A stretch of DNA of 64,000 nucleotides. It comes from Mactra quadrangularis. Lineage: Eukaryota; Mollusca; Bivalvia; Venerida; Mactridae. Location: the NCBI GenBank assembly GCA_025267735.1, contig CM046293.1, forward strand, positions 7,154,560-7,218,559, in the 5' to 3' direction. Every line of letters starts with the position of its first letter. Within the stretch, counting starts at the first letter, position 1. The translations under genes and the position numbers were made by a program. Below are positions 37,011 through 49,222 of this stretch, in pieces. Below the pieces are notes generated by a model. It ran no database searches, was not told where the DNA came from, and was given only the letters and a program-made list of their open reading frames with translations.

Positions 37011-37350
37011 AAAGCATTATTATGAACTAAAAAAACGATCATCAGCATGAACAAATGTATTGTCAACTTTATCAACATTGTATTTAACTGTTTGTATGCA
37101 GAAGCGATAAGTATTATTAGCTGACAATCATCGCATTTTCGATAGTATACGTAGAACTAATATACGAACTAAATTCAAGATCACTTTCTAAACCACGTAT
37201 TTGCTTTTAACCTATATCATGGTCATTTCATAAAAGTGAAAGATATAATATGAACATTTAAAGATTTAAATAGAAATCAATTGAGTGAAAGTGTGCTGCA
37301 CTTATCGACAATACAAACAAATGTTTCAAACCTTTATTTAAGTCTTTATT

Positions 37351-37388
37351 TATATATGTACAATGTATGTATGAACGTATGTATGTAG
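37351..37388. repeat. Short TATG microsatellite
   Basis: Imperfect run of TATG/TGTA units (tatgtatgaacgtatgtatg). It is too short to say more. Confidence 0.6.
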
Positions 37389-37940
37389 GATAGATGAACT
37401 GATATCATGAAATAAAACTGTATAAAACTGGCATGGTAGTTGTTCTTTGCACTTTTCATGCATTCATTTCACTTTATTTGATCATGCAGAAAGGTTGTGA
37501 AACACTCGTTTTCACCAATTTACAACAATGACTCACTTACCATAAATAAAGATCATGGTATTGTAGCATGTAGGCTTGACAAACTAGCTGTGACAGAGAC
37601 AGACATTGGCGGACACAGTCAGGCAATATATCATGCTACTTTCAATGAAAACGATAATTAAATACAAGAATGACATTGTGAAATAATGATCAAGTGTTAA
37701 ACTTTATTATTTGTGTCGTAACATAGGGACACTTAGATGATTGTCCACACAATTATATCATCGTAGAAGATTTTGGAGGTGTTCCAATTGCATAAGGCAT
37801 TATTATATATCTAATAAATCTAACTAATCGAAAATTTGCATTTGTACCACGTGACTGTCCTATTCCCGTATTAGATAAAAATTATACGTTATTTTCGTAT
37901 TGGACGGTTAGGTACATGTGCACTTAAAGATGCTGGAGAT

Positions 37941-38228
37941 TTATTTTATTTATTTATTTATTGGATTTAACGCCGTATCAACACAATTAAGGTCATTTCA
38001 CGGCGTCCAACTTAGCTTTCCTGGACCATTGTCAATAACCAGTACTCACCTACCCTTCCATAAGGCCGGAAACGTCTCCATATTATCTAACCAATGGAGG
38101 AAAATCGACATTATTGTCAAATTTTCATGGAAGGGTATAACCTCCCCGGGTGGGATTCGAACCCGCACCCCCTCGGGCACGAGTATCCAAATCCCGACGC
38201 GCTACCAACTGCGCTATCGACCCGGGTT
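37941..38228 (-). mobile_element. Young full-length tRNA-derived SINE
   Basis: The best preserved minus-strand copy. On the plus strand it begins with the (TTTA)n tail (37941-37962), followed by the tail hairpin, the body and the tRNA-like head, with reversed B box ggattcgaacc (38153-38163) and reversed A box ccaactgcgcta (38205-38216). A perfect 11-bp target-site duplicate, atgctggagat, lies on both sides (37930-37940 and 38229-38239). Perfect duplicates and intact promoter boxes indicate recent insertion. The boxes are those used by RNA polymerase III. The 107-codon frame at 37918-38241 is an antisense translation of the element. Confidence 0.96.
37970..38006 (-). promoter_or_regulatory. 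SINE 3'-terminal hairpin
   Basis: A perfect 7-bp inverted repeat (acgccgt at 37970-37976, acggcgt at 38000-38006) encloses a loop that on the minus strand contains 'atgaccttaattgtgttg'. It matches the LINE hairpin at 3927-3960 in loop sequence and position before the tail, while the stem differs but stays paired. Its likely role is recognition of the SINE RNA by the LINE reverse transcriptase. Confidence 0.72.
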
Positions 38229-38299
38229 ATGCTGGAGATGATGATTATTTCAAAGTAAACGAAAGTTACTAGAAAGTTATTAGATCAAGCGTAATAATG

Positions 38300-41200
38300 T
38301 AGTATAAATATTGGCTTTGTCCACTTTTAATGTGAATAAGGTTATGTCCGTACATCATTTTACTGATAACAACTGACCATTTTTAATCAAATTTTTAAGT
38401 TACTAAAAAGTGCAAATTGTACATTTATGAAGATTTATCATAATTAATTGTACCGAACAAGATTGTTGTTGTATATTTATTAATAAACTATACATATTGA
38501 ATAAGATTTGTAAAAGCTACCATATAACTTATTGCAATGTACGCTATAGTGTTGTAAATCTTTGACAATATAATCAGAAACTTAAATAAGGAAATTAGAT
38601 TAACCGGTATGTTTAAGTACAAATAACCCAAATAGAATTTAAAGTAATATGAATATAATCATTCATAAACATGTCATTAAAGTCAGTATCTATTTTAACG
38701 TTTCAGAAACAGAAAAACAACGATATTTGTTCATACACGGAACAATGTCTGTCAAATCCCAGATTGCTTCGATGAGCTATGCGTTTAAGTATTTAGATGC
38801 TCTCATCGTTTATGTTCTATACGCGTATTATGCTATTCTCTATAATAATTATTTCGAAGAAGCATTTTACCTCTTATCTGTTAATAGCAAATATTTCCAA
38901 GCAATTCATTTATTTATTGACTAATATACATGTATAACTATATTTTTATCAACCAAAAGGTCTTAACTTTATTTTTAAACGCTATTATAGAACACGTGCT
39001 ACGTTTTCTTATTTAAATTCATTCTAATATAACTCTTTTATATACATCATTAGAACCTCTTGAATGGTCAAAACGTTCAACATATATCACGATAATAGAT
39101 TTGAACATTTCAAGTAAATCTAAATAAAAAACAGACATTGAAACAATAGCTATATTACTTTGGTTTAGTATTCATGAAATAAATCCACAGGGAAACACAG
39201 TCCCTGTAGACCGTATTTGTCAATCAAATAAAAAATGAAATATAGGTTACGTGGAATATTTTAGAATACGAAGTTTAATTCCATCTATATGAGGAATGAA
39301 ATTATTTACATGGTGTATTTTTTATTTCTATATATCAAAAACATTATCTTTAAGCTAGGAATACCTTTTTCGTTGTCTACAATCCAAATACAAATCTACT
39401 AATCAACAATTTAAATCTTAATGGCGTGGTAGTATAAATTGTTATGGCAACTTAATTCCTTATAGGGTTTCACCGTTTATCAACAATTTTTATTGTGTTA
39501 TGTTCTGACGAACTTCTCCAGACATTTATCTTTTCTAATAGTTGTTTACCAATCTAAATGCCTCCCTCTACAGAGAAATATAATTGATATTAAAACACAA
39601 TAATCGTTGTTTAACTTTCTTTAGAATTACTGTTTTTTCTCAATTATACTTCTTTATATTGGTATCTGGTTAAAATGAACTAATACCGTACGATATTCTT
39701 AAACAAATTGGTCTTAATAGTAAAAATGTTACTGGAAAAATCTTTTAAACACTGGTGAAAAACTGAAATGTTATGAAAGAAAAGCCTACTTTGATGGTCC
39801 TTTGTTTTAAAATTTGACCTACACTGATCACAAAAAAGTCAATTGATACAGACAAAGTATTACAAGGTAAAAGAGTTTCCTAATCCAGACAAAAAGTATG
39901 TTTATGAATTGCGGGAATTAAGCTCTCAAATTCCACGACAAATCTGATGACTGATGGTGTGGATGTCTATTCTTATGGAACGCCAAGTCCGTCTTGGTAC
40001 AAAGGTCAATTACTAGAATTATGTGTTCTTTTTTTTGTATCAGAAATACATGCATAACAAGTTTGCTCTATATGCGATTGTTACATTCTTTAAGATATAT
40101 TTTTATCTACCAAGTCTATTTTATACCAAGTCACACCTCAATATGTAAAGTATTGCAAAGGGTGTCACAACTTCGCAGGATAATAATATACCATGAATAT
40201 TTGCTTTGTCAAAATTTTATGTGAATAAGATTATGCCCGTACATCATTTTACTGATTCAAACTGACATTTTGACATTCAAATTTAAGTTTCTAAAAAGTG
40301 CTATTTGTATAATTTTGATGATTTGTCAGTTATAACTGTACCGAATAAAATAAATATGTTTTTAATGCTGTATATCTGTTGAAATAGGATGCATGTTAAG
40401 TAAAATTTGTAAAAGGCATATTGCCTTATTACAATTTATGCTGAGATGTTTCAATCTGTCACTTTATAATCAAAAACTTGATGGAGAAAATAAGATTACC
40501 CGGTGAGTTTAAGAACAGTAAACCCCATTTAGGTTTAGAAGTACAAAATGTAATATGAATATAATCAATAATAATCATGAAATTAAAACAACAAAATACA
40601 AGATTTTATGTTCTTTGCAGAAATATTCTCGTCAAATTGCAGATTGCTTCGATGAGCTGTGAGTACATTTTTCGTCTATATTTCATACGCGTATTTTACT
40701 ATTCAATGAAATTAATTAATTCATGACATTATTTTATCTCTAATCTATTAATAGCAAATATGAGGTAATACATTGGCCAATATACTCCAATAACTGAACT
40801 ATCTTTAAACAAAAAGTCTGGATCTTTTTTAAACGCTATTACAGAACATGATACTTTTTCTTACAATTAATTTCATTCTGACATAAGTTCACATAACTCT
40901 TTTTATATACAAAATCGAACTTATAGAATGTTCAAAACGTTTAACATAAATCACAATAATATAGTTGATCATTTCAAAATAAACTAAATAAAAACCCAGA
41001 CATTGAAATCCTAGTTTTATTACTCTGATAAAGTTTTCATGTAATCCAATCACATGGAAACTCGGTCCTTGCAGACCGTATTTGTCAATCTCCAAAATAA
41101 AGAAATCGGTTAATTGAACTTTTTTAGAATACAAGTAAGTTTATTTCCATCTATATAACGAATTATGTTATTTTCATGATGTATTTTACATTTCTGAATA

Positions 41201-41700
41201 TAAGAAACTTTATTTTTAGGCTAAGGATTTATAATTGTTGTCTAAAATCCAAAATAACAAACCAAATATGAACTATATCAAAATCAATGCTAATTCAAGT
41301 AAAATCAAACGAAAGAAAACTCTACCTTCGGCTGTCGTTTCTTTTAATATTGTCCCACACTGAAAACAAAATAAATGTTAAAAGGTAATAAACTATCTCA
41401 ATAAACTATTTAAGAATTGTGGGTATTTACGCAATCAAATGCAACAATAAAAGTGATGACTGATGATGCGGGCTTGTATTCTTATATAACACCGTTTCTG
41501 TCTTATTTGTATAAGGTTTAATACTAGTATTCTGTGTCCCATTTTTGTATAGGAGCGCATGCATTGCAAGCATGCTCTATATGCAAAAATTACATTCCTA
41601 AAAGTATACTATTTATCTAAACAAAACTAACACCTCAAAAATATAGCACAGGGTGCCACAGCTTTGCAACGTCTGCATACAAAAATAAATTAAGTCATAT
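38300..41700 (+). repeat. Nested tandem duplication inside unit 2.1
   Basis: The block 38300-40190 is repeated at 40191-41700. Each copy has the landmarks 'ggctttgtc / tacatcattttactgat', 'cagacattgaaa', a 'ttttaatattg or ttttaaaatttg' segment and the 'tacatgcataacaag'-type segment, in the same order. The two copies carry different versions of the third landmark. Paralogous frames are not conserved: the 91-codon frame at 38649-38924 is broken at 40611. Confidence 0.8.
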
Positions 41701-43055
41701 CAAATGTCGAAGTTTACTGGGACGGTCATCAAGGGCATCATACATTAAGGATGCTTACATATATACATGTACATACAAAAACATGTATATTGCCTTATAT
41801 CATTATCTAAACAATGATAATTGTCGATTAATCAAGTGTTTACATCATGATGACACTATCAAACTGTACCAGGGTAAATAGCCTAGTGATCGATAACTTT
41901 CTTCCCTTCGAAGGAATATTACAAGGATATACATGTAAAACTTATTAACTTTACTCGTCGGAACATTCTATTGCTATAATGATCCTTTGCTCCAAATCCA
42001 ACGGAATCTCAATCATTACAAGCACTATTTGATGTCAGTCAGCACTTTGTCTAGAGAGTAAAATCGGCTGAAAATTAATTAGTGTGTCATTAGTTAAAGA
42101 CAACGTGATTATATACATTTGATTTACGTAAAGATATTGCATTGAAGCCTTGCAATAGTCAAAAGTGCATCAGAAGTACCATGCAATACTATTATTGTCT
42201 TTTTTCTCTACAAAGATTGCATCTATACGACCAGTAAAGCAATTAATTTCCCGAGGGAATAAAGTAATCAAGAAATAGCTTTTGTCAAGAAGCATTACTC
42301 AATTCTGTATTGACATTCTCATCTTGACATGTCAGCTTACAGGATGTTTTATCAGTATGGAATAAGATGTCAACGTCGATATATTTAAATTTTTACAGCA
42401 AAAATAAGAATCAGTCTACGATTGTTTGACAGATTTTAATTAATTTTGTTAAACCTTTGCTTGAGTTTTGACTTTTTTGTTAGAAGAGCGTAAATCTTTA
42501 AGAAATTGAATTTATCACTTATATTTGAATATGTATATACGTCAGAGGCGTCTTGTAATTGCTTAATGTAATATAGAAATATATTTTTCTGCGAGAATTT
42601 AATTTTCGCCACAGACAAAAAATTATGTTTCTGAAAAATCAGGTCAATCAAATTATAAAGAAAAATAGTTGTTAGATTATTTTTGTTTTATTCGATTGCT
42701 TTCAATGTTTTTAGTTTTTCTAATCTTATTACTCGACATCGACGAGGAAATGAAAATTGAATTAAATTTTTGAAACATGCAGACAATTTTTTTCCCAAGA
42801 TTGCAATACCTCAAGTAGAGCAAAATTACATGTCGTAGTCAATAAAAGAATTTAAACAATATAAAATGTTGTTGAAGACATCACTAGAGAAATAAACATT
42901 TCTGCTACCCTGTCATATAAAACATTACTCTGGTAATGTTGTCGTGTTATATGCAAACGATACCGTTCAAAGCATTAATTAAACATTTAAAACAACCCTA
43001 GTGTAAAAAGCTATCACTTAAATATTACACATGTCATGCAGTTGTTGCAGACATT

Positions 43056-43200
43056 TTTATTGTTGATTGTCGTGAACGGTTATTACAACACAAGTGGGTT
43101 AAGACTTAGGAGCTACATGTACTTTGAACTATAGTTTCCAAATAATGAGAGCGTCCTTTCTTGCCAAATATCCGAGTATGCTTCTCGTAAAACAATACGC
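43056..43200 (-). mobile_element. SINE relic at junction 2.1/2.2
   Basis: Remains of the head and the last part of the body ('attgtcgtgaacggttattac', then 'gtgggttaagac') lie where one unit passes into the next. Similar relics are at 47331, 53956 and 59391. Confidence 0.5.
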
Positions 43201-44040
43201 TTCCTACATTTATCAACAATATTTGTTCGAAAGATGATATAAATTATACTAAGTGAGTTAACAATGATAAATACAATGGCAAAAAGTGTCTGGATTTGTT
43301 TGATGTTAAGAAAGAAGCCAATCTATGCACCTTTCGCGTGAAATTAGTGGTTTAAACTATTTCTTTCAGCAACTAAATCACTCCACTCCAGAACTGTTAA
43401 TATTTTATCTGCTTTATAAGATAATGTTTAAAATTACATGCATTTAAAATTTTTTTAGATCATAATTAATATATATTTTGTTTTAAAATTTGTTGAATAT
43501 ACAACTAAATGCATGTAAACATACAATAAATATAGAAAAATCGGGATATGGAATACCTATTTTCGTAATTTAAATCTAAAACCATCATTTCATAAAGCTT
43601 TGGTGAAAACAGTTATCACGAACAAACAATTAATGAACTAAATGCACATAAACTTAAGTCATGAAAAGTATAAGCTATGTGAAACATGAGTTTAAAGAAG
43701 AAATAATTGATGATAACTAGTCATGCCATTCCATTAGGTAATGAAATGCCTGCGTGGGATTCGTTGAAGGACAAATAAGAACCATATTTGTATATAAAGT
43801 GTCAAATCCAGTATGTTAGACGTCAGCAGTATTGAACTGCGACACTTCATCGCTTGAAAGCTCGTTAGTAGTTCTGTGTGCTCAAATTCAATAAATTCAA
43901 CATTAAATGTTATGAAAGAACATCCCACGTTGATGGTCTTTTGTTTTAATAATTTGACCCACACTGACCACAAATATCAAGTAATAAAGACAAAGTAATA
44001 CGAGGTAATACAGTTTCTGAACCCAGACAAAAAGTAAATT

Positions 44041-44400
44041 TAAAGACCGTGCTTCCACTTTTAAGAAGAAATAATCTTGAAAATGGCCACTTCTCTCTGA
44101 CTGTCTGAGTAGTGAACCAGAGACCAGAGAGAGAAAATCCTAAAATGTAACTAATTTACTAATCAAATTATAATGAAATTTGATATACTGATTCTTTGAC
44201 ATATTTTCATTACTATTCAAAATTTTTTAGTTTTCTGTGTTATCTAGAAATTGTACTTTTAAAGAATAATTTTAAAAACAGATTAAAAAATTCAAATTTG
44301 ACAGACATATGCTAAGGGGTTCATAACCTTCACTAAGCCAATCAAAAGATAGTTCAAGAACTTCACAGAGCTAGTAATGTCATCTTCATTTTAACTATAT
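44041..44400. other. Stretch without array similarity in unit 2.2
   Basis: About 350 bases between two array landmarks that I cannot align to other units. Near 44090-44135 an imperfect inverted repeat occurs (ttctctctgactgtctga against accagagaccagagagag). No gene is visible. Confidence 0.4.
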
Positions 44401-47330
44401 CTGTGTCTTCAAGTCACTCCACCAAATCCGTGACAAATGTCACAGCTATTCAACGTCTGCATAACAAAATAAAATTAACTCGTATTAAATGTCAAAGATC
44501 ACTGGGACGGCCATGTTTAAACATTCAGAGCATCATACATTATAGATGCTTGCATATATATGCATGCATACATATTGTATTATATTAAGCACGACCAAGC
44601 ACGATAACTCCTTACATGTTCACATCATGATAAAACTAAGAATTTTTTGTTCATACGCGGAACTATGTCTGTAAAATCGCAAATTGCTTCGATTATCTTT
44701 GCTTTAAAGTAATGAGATGCTTTTATTATATATATTTTGACGCATATCTTACCATTCTCTGAAAATAATCAATTCGAGGGAGCATTTTACTATTATCAAA
44801 CAAAAAAGTATGGATATTGTTTTCAACATTATTTTAGAACATGTGTTATGTTTGCTAACACTAGAATATATTCTGACAATACTGACATACCTCTTTAATA
44901 ATACAAAATAGAGCTTATAGAATTTCTACGATAATAGATTTGAACATTTCAAGGAAATCTTAATAAAAACCCAGACATTGAAACGACATTCTCCATTCAT
45001 TTAAACAATCCACAGGGAAACCCAGTCCTTGTAGACGTATTTGTCATTCTACAAATCGGTTGAGGAACTATTTTAGAATTAGTTTATTTCTGTCTATGTA
45101 AGAAATGGTATCACTTATACGGTTTATTTTGGATTTCTATATATCAACCACATTACATTTGTATTTTAAGCTGAGGAATATTTGTTTAGTCTGACCTTCC
45201 AAATATAGACCTACTGGTCTCCGATTCAATGCTTAATAGAGTTGTTATATAAAGTGTTTTTGTCACTCAATGATGTCAAGTTTTGACGAACTTTCCAAGA
45301 CATTTATTTTTACCGCTAGTAGCTCACAGATCCAAAATGCCTGAAAACGTCTCCATATAAGGAGATGAATATTAAAGAAAATACAATAATTGCTGTTTCA
45401 CTCACTTAAGAAGTACTGATTTCTTTTATTTTTACCTTCTAGATATGGATACCTTGTTATAATGAGCGGGCATTTCGCGTAAGTTTTAAACAAATTGATG
45501 AAATAGTAAACACGTTTTGGAAGAAATCCCTTAAACAATGCCGAAAAATGGAAAAGTAATGCAAAAGTAAAATACGTTACACAACATATTCATTAAACAA
45601 TGGTGAAAAAAGTTTTGCAAGAATATCCTACCTTGATGGTCCTTTATTTTAGTAATCTGATTACAAAACATTCAAGTGGAAAAGACAAAGTGTTACGAGG
45701 TGATAAGTATCCTAATCCAGGCAAAAAGTAAGTTTAAGAATTGTGTTTAGGTATTAAGCTTTCAATTCCATGCCAAATCTGATCACTGATGGTGTGGATG
45801 TCTATTCTTTTGGAACACCAATTCTATCTTGGTACGAAGGTCAATAACTAGTAGTATGTATTCTATTTTTGAATCAGAAATACATGCATAGCAAGTTTGC
45901 TCTACATGCAATAATTACATTTTCCATATAGACTGTTTTTATTTATACAAAGTCACACCTCAAAATGTAAATTGTAACACAGGGTAACACGTGTGACAGC
46001 TTTGCAACGTCTGCATGAAAATTACTTAACTTGTATTTTATGAATGTCAAAGTTTACTGGGACGGGCGTGCATCAAGCAATACTCCTTACATGCGAATAT
46101 CATGATAAAACTAATCAAACTATATCAGGGTAAATAGCCACGTGATCTACAATGAAAAATAATATGGTAAACACAATTTTGTAGTTGTCGATTACTCTCT
46201 CATTCAAATGATTAAGTGACATCAAATAGCGCATTCAACCATTCACTTTCCTCGTCGAAAATTCCAAATGATCTCTTTTTATGCTCGTTAGCTCCAAATC
46301 AAACAAAACATAATTAGTTTACGCACTATTTGAAGTTGGTCAATTACTTGTCTGGAAAGATGAAATGATATGGGTTCTGTCATGAATTCATTGTTGTAGA
46401 TCACGTGACTATATACCCTTGATTTGCATGGCCTTGCAATAGTCAAAGATGCATCAGAGGTTTCATGCAATACACTAATTGTCTTGTATTCTATAATAAT
46501 ATTGTATCTATTTGTTCTGTCAAGCAATATATTTCCCTAGGGAATAAAGTAAATCAAGAAATCGTTTTTGTGGAAGCATTACTCAAGTCTGCTTTGACAT
46601 TCTCATCTTGACATGTCAACGTACGGGATGTTTTATTAGTATGGAAAAATATGTCAACATAGAAATATTTATTTTTTACGAAAAACAATCAGTCTACGAG
46701 TGTTTGACAGATTTTAATTAGTTTTGTTAAACCTTTGGCTTGATTTTCGACTTTTTTATTAGCACAGTGTCAATCTTTCAGGAACTGAAGTTGTCACCAA
46801 TATTTGCATCCATAAAGTATTGTGGAAGCGTTCAAAGGCGTCTTATATTTGCTTAGTTTAATGAAGAAATATATTTTCTACGGAAACTTTATTTAAAACA
46901 AACATATATTAATGTTCATTAGGAAAAAGGTCAACCAGATTATAAAGAAAATAAAATGTTTCTATTTTATTTTATTCGAGTGTTTTCACTGCTTTTAGTG
47001 TTTTCTAATTTTATTACTCGACATCGTAGATGAAATGACAATTTCATTATAGTCATTTTCCCTTGATTGTTATACATCAAGTGAAACAAAAATTAAAGAT
47101 CATAATCTCCTTCAATAAAACAATTATAACCAATATTAAATGTTGTTGAAGGCACCAATAGAGGAATAATAATTTCTTCTCTCCTTTTATGTAAAACATT
47201 TATTTGATGATGTTGTCGTATTGTAGATGTCAAACTATACCATTCAAAGTGTGAATTTTATTAATTTGTATATTATATATTTGTATAATGCTATAATTAA
47301 ATCTTCCAAAGCATACAGTTGTTGCAGCTT

Positions 47331-47470
47331 TATTAATTTCGACTGTCGAGACAGATCATAACGAGCAGAAATGTGTTTAGACACGAAGACTCCTTGAGAC
47401 TATACAATGTATAATAAAAAATGAGCCAAGCCTACTGTGCCAAAGAGCCGGGTATGTTTCTCGTAAAAAC
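47331..47470 (-). mobile_element. SINE relic at junction 2.2/2.3
   Basis: Very worn copy of the junction SINE. It is recognisable from 'actgtcgagacagatcataac' and the shared 'ctgtgccaaa' and 'tgtttctcgtaaaa' that follow. Confidence 0.4.
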
Positions 47471-48959
47471 ACGGAAAATCTTTATAAATTTGATTGATGT
47501 GGAAAAAGTATCCAACTTACACGATTGTCATGAAATCGGCTAGTTAATTATTGCTTGAACTGTTCTAAAAATTCTCACTTCAGAACTGCTTATATTTCAC
47601 GTGATCTATATGATAAAGTTTTCAATTACATGCGATACGAATCTTGACAAAGCCATGATATTTTTTGTGATATTAAATTTTGCTAAGTAAACACTAAAAT
47701 ATATGTACCAAGAAATAAATGTAATAAAATCTGGATTGGGGATATCTATTTTTGTAATTTAATATATAAAATCACGATTGCATTGTGCTTTGATGAAAAA
47801 CAACCATAACATACAAGCAATTTATCAACAAAATGCACATTATCTGAAGTCATGAAAAGTATGAGAATATAAAATATGATCGTAGTGAAAAAATGATTGA
47901 AAATAACTAGTCATGCAATCCATTAGGTAACAAGTAAAACATTGCTGTGATTGTCACGGCGAAAAAACAAAACAAAGCAGTTAAGTACAATCTTAAGGTA
48001 ACTCAAAAAAGCATTGTGTTGAATTGTCATTTTAACTGTTCAGGTTTTTCAGTATTATAATGTAACTTGTAATAAAACGTTTTCCTATTCATATCATATG
48101 TAATGGACATTAAGAATTTCGCTCAAAATAATGAGACATGAATTCTGAACGAAGTATGATGTTGTAGAATTTCATCGTAGAACATATTAGAAAATAAATT
48201 GTATTGAAAGAAGTGTCATATCCCGTATATTTGACACTAGCAGCTTAAAAATTGAGACAATGCATCGTTTGGAAGCTTGGTGGTAATTTTGTAGGTTTGA
48301 ATTGAATCAATTCAAAGATTGTTGATGAAGTGTTTGTATATCAGATTCAAACTGCAAATTGTCCTATATGTATGTTTACATGAATTGCATTAAGGAGTCA
48401 ATTTATATATGCATGTTTGATTTTGGACATTTACTACATAGATAGAATAAAAACAATATGTACACTAAAATTTATTTGGCCTTGTTTTGAGCTAGTTGGA
48501 CAAAATATTAAGTACAATCAATCAATGACTTTTTGTATAGTTTCAACCAACCGGAGCCAGCTACGAGTTGATTACCATCCCAACGTCGTAACAACTCTGC
48601 CATTAATGAAGATAAAAAAATGACAAATTCTAACAAGGGTCTAGATTTATATGACCAACATTTTAATTGTCTTAATATAAGAGTCATAAAATGAAAACTC
48701 GTGACCAGTTAATGCTTAGTAAACTACACTATTGCCAAAATTAAATTTAGCAATGATATATTGTCATCCAACAAATCAACTGTATGAGCTGAAACAGCAA
48801 TATCATCATCGATTAAAGAAAATACATGCACAAACAACACTGTCATCAATAGAAATATCATTTTCATTATTGTCGACATGTTTAAGATATCATTTTTAAC
48901 AATCACATAGAGAACACATTTAATTATATTATCACCTTCTTTATTTTGAACCCAATAAA

Positions 48960-49222
48960 AATCCAGGTCCGTGACGCAGAAGGCTACGAGGGGGATTTCG
49001 AATCTAATGACATATACAGGATGCTAGTTCGAGCCTCATCCGGGCTGGTTATAAGTTTCTTAATAAATCAGACAATAATGACGATTTTCCTTTTATCAGA
49101 AGTTTTATTAATTCGTTGTCGATCTAGTGGACGGAAAGGCGACTGGTTCTAAACAAAGATCGAGTAGAACTATGTAAAATGTCTCCGTAAATGACCATTA
49201 CATTTGTTGACACAATATCAAA
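48960..49222 (+). mobile_element. Old SINE with a different-looking head, unit 2.3
   Basis: Plus-strand element: B-box-like 'tagttcgagcctc' (about 49025-49037), then 'ggttataagtttctta', 'acaataatgacgattttcc', and a tail 'taaatgaccattac' with 'tgttgacac'. The head is diverged from the young copies, or derives from another tRNA. The 68-codon frame at 48946-49152 runs through it and is not a gene. Confidence 0.75.

Larger units (their letters stand above)
34898..43055 (+). repeat. Array 2, unit 2.1 (8.2 kb)
   Basis: First and longest unit of the second tandem array. Its landmarks recur in order in the later units: the SINE head ending 'tcgtaaaa-caatac' (35110), 'agtcatgcaattccatta' (35720), 'accataaataaa' (37540), 'ggctttgtccac' (38312), 'cagacattgaaac' (39132), 'gatggtcctttg' (39792), 'tggtacaaaggtcaa' (39993), 'gggacggtcatc' (41718), 'tcatcttgacatgtcag' (42319) and 'ctgtcatataaaac' (42909). 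It also contains a nested duplication (38300-41700) and a young SINE. Confidence 0.85.
43056..47330 (+). repeat. Array 2, unit 2.2 (4.3 kb, internally deleted)
   Basis: Starts with the SINE relic and the landmark 'tccgagtatgcttctcg'. It follows unit 2.1 until about 43903, then jumps to sequence equivalent to 39765 in 2.1, deleting some 3.8 kb relative to that unit. Landmark order then continues with extra rearrangement (the 'gggacggccatg' segment at 44504 precedes the 'cagacattgaaac' segment at 44973), followed by a regular run to 47330. Confidence 0.8.

Noticed and set aside
38649..38924. 91-codon frame with a hydrophobic stretch
   Set aside because: Paralogous segments at 40611, 44640 and 50365 have stops and indels throughout. 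The hydrophobic look follows from AT-rich sequence.
41757..41800. Possible CRISPR-like or satellite repeat from recurring acatgtat motifs
   Set aside because: Only a few imperfect short motifs, no regular spacing, and eukaryotic context.
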